Below are positions 19,080 to 28,162 of a DNA stretch of 64,000 nucleotides, in pieces. Origin of the DNA: AP-16 sp963755055 (GTDB lineage Bacteria > Pseudomonadota > Alphaproteobacteria > Rhizobiales > Xanthobacteraceae); assembly GCA_963755055.1 (NCBI GenBank), contig CAVWIS010000027.1, positions 124,001 to 188,000 of the forward strand. The letters run 5' to 3'. The notes under the pieces were generated by a model. It was not told the DNA's origin. It ran no database searches and saw only the letters and a list, made by a program, of their open reading frames with translations. Within the stretch, counting starts at the first letter, position 1. Every line of letters starts with the position of its first letter. The translations under genes and the position numbers were made by a program.

Positions 19080-19193
19080 GACGTGCTCCGAGCCCCTCTG
19101 GGATGAGATGGCTGCCGGCCGTCGATTCCCCCAGCCGCAGTCACCTCTGGCGTTATGGCATGTTTAACGGCGATTGTATGTCAACCGCCTGAT

Positions 19194-20639
19194 TCATTCT
19201 AAATGAACGATCTTGCCCGGGTTCATGATGTTGTGCGGGTCGAGCGCGCGCTTCACCGACCGCATCACGTCGAGCGCGACCGCCCCGTGCTCGGCCTCGA
19301 GATATTTCATCTTGCCCTGCCCGACGCCGTGCTCTCCCGTCGAGGTGCCGTCCATGGCGAGCGCGCGCGCGACCAGCCGCTCCATGAAGCCCTCGAGGGC
19401 TGCGAGCTCGGCCGGATCGTCCATGTCGACCACCGGCGCGCAGTGGAAGTTACCGTCTCCGACGTGGCCGACAATCGGACAAATCAGCCCACTGGCGGCG
19501 ATGTCCTTCTGAGTCTCGACGACACACTCGGCAAGCCGCGAGATCGGCACGCAGACATCGGTGGCGAGCGCTTTGGCGTTGGGACGCAGCGCCCGGCCCG
19601 CCCAGTAGGCGTCGTGACGCGCCTGCCACAGCCGGGTGCGGTCCTCCGGCCTGGTGGTCCATTCGAACGGACCGCCGGCATATTCGCGGGCGATCTCGCC
19701 GAACCGTTCTGACTGCTCGGCGACGCCCGCCGCGCTGCCGTGAAACTCCAGAAACAGCACCGGCACCTCCGGCAGGCTCAGCTTCGAATAGGCATTGGTG
19801 GCCTTGACCATCAGGGCGTCGAGCAACTCCATCCGGGCGACCGGAATGCCCGACTGGATGGTCGCGATGGCGGCGTTGCAGGCGGCCTCGACGGTGGGGA
19901 ACGGGCAGATGCCGCCCGAGATCGCCTCGGGAATGCCGTGGAGCTTCAGGGTGATCTCGGTGATGACGCCGAGCGTCCCCTCGGAGCCGACGAACAGCCG
20001 GGTGAGATCGTAGCCGGCCGAGCTCTTCTTGGCGCGCGTCGCGGTGCGGATGACCTCGCCGTTGGCCAGCACCGCGGTGAGCGAGCGGACATTGTCCACC
20101 ATGGTGCCGTAGCGCACCGCGTTGGTGCCGGAGGCGCGCGTCGCCGTCATGCCGCCGAGGGAAGCGTCGGCGCCCGGATCGATGGGAAAGAACAGCCCCT
20201 GGTCGCGCAGATATTCGTTGAGCTGCTTGCGCGTGACGCCCGGCTCGACCACGCAGTCGAGGTCCTCCGGATGCACCGCGATCACCCGCTTCATCTCGCT
20301 GACGTCGATCGACACGCCGCCATAGGGGGCATTGATGTGGCCTTCGAGCGAGGTGCCGGTGCCGAAGCAGATGACCGGCACGCGGCTCGCCGCGCAGGCC
20401 TTGACGATTGCCTGCACGTCCTCGGTCGTATGGGCGAAAATGACGACGTCGGGCGGCTCGTTGTCGATCCAGGTCGTGGTGTTGGCGTGCTGCTGGCGCA
20501 CCGCCAGCGAGGTGACCATGCGGTTGCCGAACCGCGGCGCCAGCGCCGCGGTGACCGCCGCAACGGCTTTCGCATCGCATCGGGTGGTGGGGGAGCTTTG
20601 CTGCAGCGCCAGGGACATCCGGGGTTCTCGCGAAATCAT
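19194..20639 (-). CDS. FAD-linked oxidase, D-lactate dehydrogenase/GlcD type
   Basis: Flavoprotein of the FAD_binding_4 plus FAD-oxidase_C architecture, probably oxidising a D-2-hydroxy acid such as D-lactate. The 481-aa protein has the FAD segment RVPVICFGTGTSLEGHINAP, then GLFFPIDPGADASLGGMTAT and GYDLTRLFVGSEGTLGVITE. The C-terminal metal/substrate motifs are VGHVGDGNFHCAP and GEHGVGQGKMKYLEAEHG, then DPHNIMNPGKIVHLE. The first ATG (20639) has GAGG at good spacing and is preferred over the internal ATG at 20618. It is divergent from the thioesterase gene. D-lactate specificity is likely, not proved. Confidence 0.85.
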   Translation of the reverse strand: MISREPRMSLALQQSSPTTRCDAKAVAAVTAALAPRFGNRMVTSLAVRQQHANTTTWIDNEPPDVVIFAHTTEDVQAIVKACAASRVPVICFGTGTSLEGHINAPYGGVSIDVSEMKRVIAVHPEDLDCVVEPGVTRKQLNEYLRDQGLFFPIDPGADASLGGMTATRASGTNAVRYGTMVDNVRSLTAVLANGEVIRTATRAKKSSAGYDLTRLFVGSEGTLGVITEITLKLHGIPEAISGGICPFPTVEAACNAAIATIQSGIPVARMELLDALMVKATNAYSKLSLPEVPVLFLEFHGSAAGVAEQSERFGEIAREYAGGPFEWTTRPEDRTRLWQARHDAYWAGRALRPNAKALATDVCVPISRLAECVVETQKDIAASGLICPIVGHVGDGNFHCAPVVDMDDPAELAALEGFMERLVARALAMDGTSTGEHGVGQGKMKYLEAEHGAVALDVMRSVKRALDPHNIMNPGKIVHLE

Positions 20640-20827
20640 GCCTGACCTCAGGTCTAGCAGACGCGACCCATGACCAGCAAAGCCGCCGGGCGCCGGCGGT
20701 GCCCGCCGACCGTGCCGACCGAAGGGACCAGGTCCGGCGAATTCAAATAAAACCGCGACAATTGCTCACGAATCCGCCAAACTTCGCCTGGAAACTGGAT
20801 TGTCTCTTCGCGCCCCGGACCGCCTCC

Positions 20828-21337
20828 ATGCTCGACCGCACCGACCTCGAGCCCGTGTTCTTCGCCCCGTTCGTCTCCTCGGTGATGCGGGTCGAGCCCA
20901 CATGGATCGACTACAACGGCCATCTCAACATGGCCTATTACAACGTGCTGTTCGATCGCGCCGTCGACGAGGCCTTCGAGCTGGTGGGGATCGGGCCGAC
21001 CTACGTGCAGCGGCGGCGCCGGTCGTTCTTCACCGCGGAGGTCCACGTCCGCTACCTGCGCGAGGTCCATGCCGGCGATCCGGTCCGCGTCACCTTCCAG
21101 CTCATCGACTACGACAGCAAGCGCATCCATTTCTTCGAGCAGCTCTTTCACGCGACCGAGGGATGGGTTTCCGCCACCTCCGAGAACATGTCGCTGCATG
21201 TCGACCTCGAGGCGCGAAAAACCGCGCCGTTCGCCGACGGCATCGCCGAGCGGCTGGCGCGGATGAAGACGGCGCACGGCATGCTGCCGCGCCCCGAGGC
21301 CGCCGGGCGCCGCATCGCCATGCCGGAGAAGGGCTGA
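20828..21337 (+). CDS. Hotdog-fold thioesterase (4HBT type)
   Basis: A 169-aa single hotdog domain. The active-site helix region reads PTWIDYNGHLNMAYYNVLFD, with the Asp/Asn-Gly-His-Asn pattern of 4-hydroxybenzoyl-CoA thioesterase-like enzymes. VHVRYLREVHAGDPVRVTFQL forms the central strands. Likely acyl-CoA hydrolysis; the substrate is unknown. The frame is open from 20699, but homolog-like sequence begins at ATG 20828 (MLDRTDLEPVFFAPFVSSV). Confidence 0.82.
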   Translation: MLDRTDLEPVFFAPFVSSVMRVEPTWIDYNGHLNMAYYNVLFDRAVDEAFELVGIGPTYVQRRRRSFFTAEVHVRYLREVHAGDPVRVTFQLIDYDSKRIHFFEQLFHATEGWVSATSENMSLHVDLEARKTAPFADGIAERLARMKTAHGMLPRPEAAGRRIAMPEKG

Positions 21338-21504
21338 GGCGCCGGCCCGCGTCGACCGCGGTGTCTAGAGAGGTTCGGGGCGCGCGACTGCGCGCCTGAG
21401 TTGGCGTCATATCATCTGCCGTGGGAGATGACGGTCGCACCGGCAGTGCGCTGCCTCGCCAGGACCATAGCTGGAAGCTTAATCATAAATATAGCGATCT
21501 TACG

Positions 21505-21536
21505 ATATCGATCGAGATCAATATCGATCGAGATCA
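21505..21536. repeat. Perfect 16-bp tandem duplication at the hicB stop
   Basis: ATATCGATCGAGATCA occurs twice back to back (21505-21520 and 21521-21536). The second copy contains the stop codon of hicB (complement of 21534-21536). The unit holds the palindrome ATCGAT and a GATC. The surrounding DNA is much more AT-rich than the neighbours. Confidence 0.7.
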
Positions 21537-21755
21537 CTTGTCGCCGCTTACTATGTCGGCATATTCCACTATGCTCGTTGGTGGAGGAATTGGGAGACCG
21601 TCTTCCCTCAGTCCTTCAACATGGAAGCGGATCGCCTCGCGGATTTCTTCTTCGACCTCCTCAACCGTCGCGGCGGTCGCGATGCAACCCGGAAGATCAG
21701 GCACATAGGCCGAGTAATTGTCTTTCATCTTTTCAATTACGATCGCATATCGCAT
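21534..21755 (-). CDS. hicB: HicB-like antitoxin
   Basis: A 73-aa short HicB: MRYAIVIEKMKDNYSAYVPD, then LPGCIATAATVEEVEEEIRE and IRFHVEGLREDGLPIPPP, the typical partial RNase H-like HicB fold. There is no C-terminal DNA-binding domain, so autoregulation would need another factor. Start overlaps the hicA stop in TGATG, giving the hicA-hicB order and translational coupling. It probably neutralises the HicA mRNA interferase encoded just upstream. Confidence 0.88.
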   Translation of the reverse strand: MRYAIVIEKMKDNYSAYVPDLPGCIATAATVEEVEEEIREAIRFHVEGLREDGLPIPPPTSIVEYADIVSGDK

Positions 21756-21949
21756 CAGCGCGTGCCCTTGAGTCCCGACTGCTTTAGGATACTGTTCAGC
21801 GTGCCCGGAGCCAATTCGTCCGATCCCTTTCCGGCCACCGTCACACGACCAGTCTTTGTCGGATGCTTATATTGCCGGTGGCTCCCGCGAGTAGCAACCA
21901 AGCGCCAGCCGTCATCTTCCAGCATCCGGATTGCCTCGCGCACCTTCAT
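21755..21949 (-). CDS. hicA: HicA-family mRNA interferase toxin
   Basis: A 64-aa dsRBD-like toxin: MKVREAIRMLEDDGWRLVAT, then RGSHRQYKHPTKTGRVTVAG with the catalytic His (H24), and LAPGTLNSILKQSGL at the end. HicA cleaves mRNA without ribosomes and is held by HicB. The upstream 419 bases to the helicase gene are low in GC in their first half, consistent with an acquired module. Complete and apparently functional. Confidence 0.88.
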   Translation of the reverse strand: MKVREAIRMLEDDGWRLVATRGSHRQYKHPTKTGRVTVAGKGSDELAPGTLNSILKQSGLKGTR

Positions 21950-22368
21950 TGTGACCCCTCGGAATCGGCGCTAGGGGCTGCCAAATCGCGGCGAGCGAGT
22001 CGTCGCACGGATCGTCCGGCGTCGGATAGATCGTGCTGAGGCCCCGACATAATCTCCATCTTTCCTTGATTCTAGAGCCATCCGAATGATCCCCGTGGCC
22101 ATTGCGGCCGAATCCGGCGATGATTATAACCCACAATTGAATCATCGAAGAGATGCGGCGCGGCAGCCCCCCTCCCTCGGGGCTCGCCATCCGGTGCGGA
22201 ACCTTCCGGTGCGCACCCGTCCCTCCGTGTGGCTTCGCCGCAACGTCGATATTTCCTGGGTGTGACCACCTCCCGGCCGCACCAGGGCGGGCCGGACGGG
22301 TCGACAAGGGCGTTTCCCTGACCCACATTGAGGGCGAAGATTCGCGCCATTTCGCCAAGAAGGACCTC
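21950..22368. other. Intergenic region between divergent hicA and uvrD
   Basis: The first 190 bases (to about 22140) are AT-rich and read as the hicAB promoter side. The rest returns to high GC and carries an open extension of the helicase frame that does not resemble the family. No additional gene or RNA is supported. Confidence 0.5.
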
Positions 22369-24729
22369 GTGTCGAGCAGCCCGGCCAAAGTTCCCCCATC
22401 CGGCGGCATCGCGGCGCGGGCGCTGGCCGGCGTCGGCGCGCCGTATCTCGCGGGACTCAACCCGGAGCAGCGGCTCGCGGTGGAGACGCTCGACGGTCCC
22501 CTGCTGGTGCTCGCCGGCGCCGGCACCGGCAAGACGCGGGTGCTGACAACCCGGATCGCCCACATCCTCAGCCTCGGCCGGGCGCGGCCGGCGGAAATCC
22601 TCGCCGTCACCTTCACCAACAAGGCGGCGCGGGAGATGAAGGAGCGAATCGGCAAGATGGTCGGGCATGCGGTCGAGGGCATGCCCTGGCTCGGCACCTT
22701 CCACGCCATCGGGGTGAAGATTCTCCGCCGCCATGCCGAGCTGGTAGGGCTGAAGAGCAATTTCACCATCCTCGACGTCGATGACCAGGTCCGGCTGATC
22801 CGGCAGGTCATCCAGGCCGAGAACATCGACGAGAAGCGCTGGCCGGCGCGGCTGTTCGCCGGCATGATGGACGGCTGGAAGAACCGCGGGCTGGCGCCGG
22901 ACAAAGTCCCGCCCGGGGAAGCCGCGGTTTTTGCCGGCGGCCGGGGCATGAAGCTCTACGCCGCCTACCAGGAGCGCCTCAAGGTGCTCAACGCCGCGGA
23001 TTTCGGCGACCTGCTGCTCGAAGGCATCCGGCTGTTCCGCGACAATCCCGACGTGCTGCGCCAGTACCACGGGCGCTTCCGCTACATGCTGGTCGACGAA
23101 TATCAGGACACCAACGTGGCGCAGTATCTGTGGCTGCGCCTGCTCGGCCAGGGCTCGAAGAACATCTGCTGCGTCGGCGACGACGACCAGTCGATCTACG
23201 GCTGGCGCGGCGCCGAGGTCGACAACATCCTGCGCTTCGAGAAGGATTTTCCCGGCGCGACAATCATCAGGCTGGAGCGCAACTACCGCTCGACCGGCCA
23301 CATCCTGGCGACCGCCTCGAAGCTGATCGCCCACAACGAGGGGCGGCTCGGCAAGACGCTGCGCACCGAGGACGCGGCCGGCGAGAAGGTGACGGTCACC
23401 GGCTCATGGGATTCCGAGGAGGAGGCGCGCTCGGTCGGCGAGGAGATCGAGGCGCTGCAGCGCTCCGGCCACAAGCTCAACGAGATCGCCATCCTGGTGC
23501 GCGCCTCGTTCCAGATGCGCGAGTTCGAGGACCGCTTCGTCACGCTCGGCCTGCCCTATCGGGTGATCGGCGGCCCGCGCTTCTACGAGCGCACCGAAAT
23601 CCGCGATGCGCTCGCCTATCTGCGCTGCATCGCCTCGCCGGCCGACGACCTCGCCTTCGACCGCATCGTCAACGTGCCGAAGCGCGGGCTCGGCGATGCC
23701 ACCCTGCAGGTCCTGCACGACTACGCGCGCAAGGAGCGCATCCCGCTGATGGAGGCGGCGCGCGTGCTCACCGAGACCGAGGAGCTCATGGCCCGGGTGC
23801 GGGGGACGTTGCGCGACCTCATCGCGGCGTTCGACCGCTGGCGCGCCGCCCGCGACCGGGTGCCCCACACCCAGCTGGCGCAGATCGTGCTCGACGAATC
23901 CGGCTACACCGGGATGTGGCAGAAGGACCGCTCCGCCGACGCGGCGGGACGGCTTGAGAACCTCAAGGAGCTGGTGCGCTCGATGGAGGAGTTCGAGAAC
24001 CTGCAAGGGTTCCTCGAGCACATCGCGCTGGTCATGGATGCCGACGGCGGCGCCGGTGCCGATGCGGTGTCGATCATGACGCTGCATGCGGCGAAAGGAC
24101 TCGAGTTCGACACGGTTTTTCTGCCGGGCTGGGAGGAAGGCCTGTTTCCCCACCAGCGCTCGCTCGATGACCAGGGCCGCGCCGGGCTCGAGGAGGAGCG
24201 TCGCCTCGCCCATGTAGGCATCACCCGGGCGCGGCGCCGGGCAAAGATCTACTTCGCCACCAACCGCCGCATCCACGGCTCGTGGCAGACCACGATGCCG
24301 TCGCGCTTCCTCGACGAGCTTCCCGAGGCCCATGTGGAGGTGACCGAATCCAAGGGCGGGTTCGGCTGGGGCGGCTCCGGCTCGCGCTTCGACGAGATGG
24401 ATTCGTTCGGGTCGCCCTACGAGACGCCGGGCTGGCAGCGCGCCCAGGCCAACCGCGCCAAGGCAGCGGCCGCGTCGAACGGCCTCGGCGACCACCGCAG
24501 CGACAAACCGTTCGGCAGCGCTTCGAAGCGGCGCGGGCCGCTCACCATCGAGGGCGAACTGGTCGCCAAGTCGACCGGCACCGTCTCGCGGTACGCGATC
24601 GGCGACCGGATCTTCCATCAGAAATTCGGCTACGGCGACATCGTCACCGTCGACGGCAACAAGCTCACCATCGCGTTCGACAAGGCCGGCGAGAAGCGGG
24701 TGGTGGACAGTTTCGTGGAACGGGCGTGA
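22369..24729 (+). CDS. uvrD: UvrD/PcrA-type ATP-dependent DNA helicase
   Basis: Superfamily 1A 3'-5' helicase used in nucleotide excision and mismatch repair. With GTG 22369, preceded by AAGAAGGA at ideal spacing, it is 786 aa. Motifs in order: LNPEQRLAVET (Q motif), LAGAGTGKTRVL (Walker A, about residues 49-59), AVTFTNKAAREMKERI (Ia), LVDEYQDTN (II), CCVGDDDQSIYGWRGAE (III), ERNYRST (IV), VSIMTLHAAKGLEFDTVF (V) and EEERRLAHVGITRARRR (VI). The C-terminal Tudor-like segment is YAIGDRIFHQKFGYGDIVTV. The frame is open for 72 codons upstream without family similarity. The last codons overlap the prmA start by GTGA. Confidence 0.96.
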   Translation: MSSSPAKVPPSGGIAARALAGVGAPYLAGLNPEQRLAVETLDGPLLVLAGAGTGKTRVLTTRIAHILSLGRARPAEILAVTFTNKAAREMKERIGKMVGHAVEGMPWLGTFHAIGVKILRRHAELVGLKSNFTILDVDDQVRLIRQVIQAENIDEKRWPARLFAGMMDGWKNRGLAPDKVPPGEAAVFAGGRGMKLYAAYQERLKVLNAADFGDLLLEGIRLFRDNPDVLRQYHGRFRYMLVDEYQDTNVAQYLWLRLLGQGSKNICCVGDDDQSIYGWRGAEVDNILRFEKDFPGATIIRLERNYRSTGHILATASKLIAHNEGRLGKTLRTEDAAGEKVTVTGSWDSEEEARSVGEEIEALQRSGHKLNEIAILVRASFQMREFEDRFVTLGLPYRVIGGPRFYERTEIRDALAYLRCIASPADDLAFDRIVNVPKRGLGDATLQVLHDYARKERIPLMEAARVLTETEELMARVRGTLRDLIAAFDRWRAARDRVPHTQLAQIVLDESGYTGMWQKDRSADAAGRLENLKELVRSMEEFENLQGFLEHIALVMDADGGAGADAVSIMTLHAAKGLEFDTVFLPGWEEGLFPHQRSLDDQGRAGLEEERRLAHVGITRARRRAKIYFATNRRIHGSWQTTMPSRFLDELPEAHVEVTESKGGFGWGGSGSRFDEMDSFGSPYETPGWQRAQANRAKAAAASNGLGDHRSDKPFGSASKRRGPLTIEGELVAKSTGTVSRYAIGDRIFHQKFGYGDIVTVDGNKLTIAFDKAGEKRVVDSFVERA

Positions 24730-25638
24730 ACGATCCGCCGGGCGCGACCTTCGTCGCCCGCCTCTCTGCCGGCGAGAGCGAAGCCCGGCGCCTCGCTGAT
24801 CTGCTCGGCGAGATGTTCGATCCGGCCGAGACCGCGGTTGCGGCGTTCGAGTCTGAACGGTCGTGGACGGTCGAGATCCTGTTCCGCCTCCCCCCGGATG
24901 AAGATGCGGTCCGCGATCTCGTCGCTGCGACGGCCGGCGCGGAGGCGGCGCGTGCGATCGCCTTCGCGACGGTCGCCGACCGCGACTGGGTGGCGGCGGG
25001 CTTTGCCGGCCTCGGACCGGTGACCGCCGGCCGCTTCGTCGTCCATGGTGCCCACGACCGGGCAAATGTGCCGGCGAACCGCATCGGCATCGAGATCGAG
25101 GCGGCGCTGGCGTTCGGCACCGGCCATCACGGCACCACGCGCGGCTGCCTGCTGGCGCTCGATCACCTGCTGAAGATCGCGCCGCCCGCGCTCCGTTCTC
25201 GACGTCGGCACCGGGAGCGGCGTGCTCGCCATCGCGGCCGCTAAAGCGCTGCGCCGAAACGTGCTGGCGACCGACATCGATCCGCGCGCGGTCCTGGTGG
25301 CACGGGAGAATTTTTCCGCCAACCGCGTCGGAGCTTTCGCGCAGGTGTTTCGGGCGGCCGGCGTGACCGCGCACCGGCTGCGCAGGCACGGCCCGTTCGA
25401 CCTGGTGATGGCGAACATCCTGTTGGGGCCGCTCAAAGGTTTTGCGGCGCCGCTCGCTCTGCTGCTCGCGCCCGGCGGCCGGCTCGTGCTGTCCGGCCTG
25501 CTGCGCAGCCAAGCCGCCGCCGCGCTCGCCGCCTATCGGACGCAGCGTCTATTTCTCGAGCGGCGCGTCGATCTCGACGGCTGGGTGACGCTGGTGCTGA
25601 GGAAGCCCTGGCGTGACACCGCCCCGCCCCGGAGATGA
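24726..25638 (+). CDS. prmA: Ribosomal protein L11 methyltransferase, +1 frame break near 25193
   Basis: SAM-dependent methylation of ribosomal protein L11. The N-terminal part ends with the family hallmark ALAFGTGHHGTTRGCLLALDHL. One extra base, probably C, near 25193 shifts the frame; in the corrected frame motif I is VLDVGTGSGVLAIAAAKAL, followed by VLATDIDPRAVLVARENF and LVMANILLGPLKGFAAPLA. Corrected length is about 303 aa, near the usual 290-300. The GTG start overlaps the helicase stop. Confidence 0.88.
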
Positions 25639-25667
25639 CTCCGGAACGGCGCGGCGGAAAGATGCTT

Positions 25668-25883
25668 TCAGCGAAGGAACGGCAGCGCGTCCTCGCTGCG
25701 ACGATCGAGCCGGAGGGCGGCCCGTTCCAGCTCGTCCGGCATCAGGTGCCGGAAGCGGGCCAGCTCGCGTTCCGCCCGCCGTATCCGCAATTCCTGCAGC
25801 GCGACGACGAAGCGGCGGAACCAGCCATTGCGGGCAGCGGCCGGTCTTGCCGGGGTCGCGGCGCCGTAGGTGATTGCAGCCAT
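25668..25883 (-). CDS. Small conserved protein, DUF1127-like
   Basis: A 71-aa basic protein: MAAITYGAATPARPAAARNG, then WFRRFVVALQELRIRRAERE and IARFRHL-type ending RSEDALPFLR. The Arg-rich helix with 'RRAERELARFRHL' resembles the short DUF1127-like proteins of Bradyrhizobium and relatives, whose function is unclear. It converges on prmA and diverges from pepP across a 292-base region holding AT-rich promoter-like DNA (26000-26100). Confidence 0.6.
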   Translation of the reverse strand: MAAITYGAATPARPAAARNGWFRRFVVALQELRIRRAERELARFRHLMPDELERAALRLDRRSEDALPFLR

Positions 25884-26175
25884 TGGTGTCTCTCCTTCTG
25901 ATCAGAAGCCAGACACCTCCCGGTATTCCTCCAGACTTGTGCGACGCAGTGTACGCTGCGTCGTCCCCGCGGACAATCCGGAGGACCGCATATACGACCC
26001 GCAAGTCACGCATAATGCTTGCGTTTTTCTGCTTATGGCGGCGCCATTTTGTTGCGTCGGAGGGCGGCATTGCGAGCGAATATTTTGCAGTGCACACAAA
26101 GCCGGCATGCGGGCCCCGGCACCCTCGCGGCGCGGCCCGTTGCCGCGGTCTGCCGCGGGCCATAGATTGCCCACC

Positions 26176-27999
26176 ATGTTCCAGGCCCGCTTCCAGACTT
26201 TTGACGACCCCGGCGACCGCTCGGCCACCGCCGACCGGTTGAAGGTGCTGCGCGCCGAGCTTTCGCGCCGCGGGGTCGACGGTTTCGTCGTTCCGCGCGC
26301 GGACCGGCAGCAGAACGAGTACGTGCCGCCGGCCGACGAGCGCCTGGCCTGGCTGACCGGCTTCTCCGGCTCGGCCGGCGTCGCGATCGTGCTCGCCGAC
26401 CGCGCCGCGCTCTTTGTCGACGGCCGCTACACCCTCCAGGCGCGCGACCAGGTCGACCCTGCGTTTGCGGTCGAGCATCTGGTCGACAACCCGCCCGACG
26501 CCTGGCTGGAGGCGAATCTCTCTTCCGGCGCGAAACTCGGCTACGACCCGTGGCTCCACACCGTCGAGGGCGCCGAAAAACTCAGCAAAGCCTGCGCGGC
26601 GGTGGGCGCCACGCTGGTGCCGCTCGAGCCCAATGCGGTCGACGCGGTGTGGTCCGACCGGCCGGCGCCGCCGCGCGGGCCGGTGGTGCTGCACGACATT
26701 GCGCATGCCGGCGAGCCGGAGAGCGCAAAACTGTCACGCATCCGCGCCGAGATCGAGAAACTCAAGGCCGACGCCCTGGTGGTGTCCGATCCCCACGCGG
26801 TCGCCTGGGCGTTCAACATCCGCGGCGCCGACGTTGCCCATACGCCGCTGCCGCTCGCCTTCGCGCTGGTGCCGAAGGCCGGGCGGCCGGCGCTCTATGT
26901 GGACGGCCGAAAACTCGACAACGCGGTCCGCCATCATCTGGAAGAGTTTTCCGACGTGCGCGAGCCCGAGGCGCTTGCGGCCGATCTCGCCGCGCTCGGC
27001 GCCGAAGGCCGGACGGTGCGCCTCGACCAGGCGACCGCCGCGCATCAGCTGGCAAAGATCGTCGGCGAGGCGGGCGGAAAAATTTCTCGCGGGGCCGATC
27101 CGATCGTCGCCATGAAGGCGATCAAGAACGCGACCGAGATCGCCGGCACCCATGCCGCCCAGCGCCGCGACGGCGCGGCGGTTACCAATTTCCTCGCCTG
27201 GCTCGACCGCGAGGCACCCAAGGAAAAGCTCACCGAGATCGACGCGGTTGCCGCGCTGGAAACATTTCGCCGCGACACCGGCGCGCTCAGGGACGTATCG
27301 TTTCCCACCATCTCCGGCGCGGGGCCGAACGGCGCCATCGTGCACTACCGCGTCACCAAAAGCTCGAACCGCACGATCCGCAGCGGCGAGCTCTATCTGG
27401 TCGATTCCGGCGCGCAGTATCTCGACGGCACCACCGACATCACCCGCACGGTGGCGGTCGGCACGCCTACGACTGAGATGCGCCGGCGCTTCACGGAGGT
27501 CCTCAAGGGCCATATCGCCATCGCCCGCGCGGTGTTTCCCGAGGGCACCACGGGGGCACAGCTCGATCCGCTGGCGCGGCAATATTTGTGGCGCGCCGGG
27601 GTCGATTTCGACCACGGTACCGGCCATGGCGTCGGCAGCTATCTGTCGGTGCACGAGGGCCCTGCGCGCATCTCCAAGCTCGGCACCGCGCCGCTCCGGC
27701 GCGGCATGATCATCTCCAACGAGCCCGGCTACTACAAGACGGGCGCCTTCGGCATCCGCATCGAGAATCTGGTCCTGGTGGTCGAGGCAGCGCCGGTCGA
27801 AGGCGCCGAAAAGCCGCTCGACGCCTTCGAGACCTTGACGCTGGCGCCGATCGACCGGCGGCTGATCGACGTGGTCCTGCTGAGCGCCGAGGAGCGCCAT
27901 TGGCTCGATGCCTATCACGCCAGAGTGGCCGAGACGCTCGTCCCCCTGGTCGCCGCCGAGACCCGCGAATGGCTGAAAGCCGCCACGCGACCGCTGTAG
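26176..27999 (+). CDS. pepP: Xaa-Pro aminopeptidase (M24B)
   Basis: Metallopeptidase releasing N-terminal residues ahead of proline. With ATG 26176 it is 607 aa: two creatinase-like N-terminal domains (GLAWLTGFSG-type segment LAWLTGFSGSAGVAIVLADR; HAVAWAFNIRGADVAHTPLP) and the C-terminal pita-bread domain. The five metal ligands are visible: Asp of LYLVDSGAQYLDGT, Asp of TTDITRTVAVG, His of DFDHGTGHGVGSYL, Glu of ISNEPGYYKTG and Glu of IRIENLVLVVE. The length matches the large eukaryote-like APP form. An open frame continues upstream to 25870 without similarity. The TAG stop lies inside the following palindromic repeat. Confidence 0.95.
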   Translation: MFQARFQTFDDPGDRSATADRLKVLRAELSRRGVDGFVVPRADRQQNEYVPPADERLAWLTGFSGSAGVAIVLADRAALFVDGRYTLQARDQVDPAFAVEHLVDNPPDAWLEANLSSGAKLGYDPWLHTVEGAEKLSKACAAVGATLVPLEPNAVDAVWSDRPAPPRGPVVLHDIAHAGEPESAKLSRIRAEIEKLKADALVVSDPHAVAWAFNIRGADVAHTPLPLAFALVPKAGRPALYVDGRKLDNAVRHHLEEFSDVREPEALAADLAALGAEGRTVRLDQATAAHQLAKIVGEAGGKISRGADPIVAMKAIKNATEIAGTHAAQRRDGAAVTNFLAWLDREAPKEKLTEIDAVAALETFRRDTGALRDVSFPTISGAGPNGAIVHYRVTKSSNRTIRSGELYLVDSGAQYLDGTTDITRTVAVGTPTTEMRRRFTEVLKGHIAIARAVFPEGTTGAQLDPLARQYLWRAGVDFDHGTGHGVGSYLSVHEGPARISKLGTAPLRRGMIISNEPGYYKTGAFGIRIENLVLVVEAAPVEGAEKPLDAFETLTLAPIDRRLIDVVLLSAEERHWLDAYHARVAETLVPLVAAETREWLKAATRPL

Positions 28000-28146
28000 G
28001 ATGGGTTGAGCGCCAGCGAAACCCATCAATGCCCGTGGTCAGTAATCAGTAGTCGGTAATCAGATCAGGGCCCGTGTGCTGATTACTGATGACTGATACC
28101 TGACTCCTGAAACCGATGGGTTTCGCAAGAGCTCAACCCATCCTAC
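27996..28146. repeat. Intergenic palindromic repeat, GTAGGATGGGTTGAG family
   Basis: Outer arms GTAGGATGGGTTGAG and CTCAACCCATCCTAC bracket the pepP-crotonase gap, with inner GCGAAACCCATC paired to GATGGGTTTCGC. The centre carries CAGTAATCAG and CTGATTACTG arms. The pepP stop codon is formed by the first TAG of the element. It can fold into a long cruciform or terminator-like structure for either strand. Confidence 0.8.
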
Positions 28147-28162
28147 AAATAATGGATTATCC

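Noticed and set aside
16008..19106. 1,032-aa plus-strand reading frame opposite the AsmA-like gene
   Set aside because: Rich in Arg, Gln, Asp and His with no domain; a frame shadow of the long minus-strand gene.
22153..22368. 72-residue N-terminal extension of the UvrD-type helicase
   Set aside because: Pro/Arg-rich, no helicase similarity; GTG 22369 has an excellent ribosome site.
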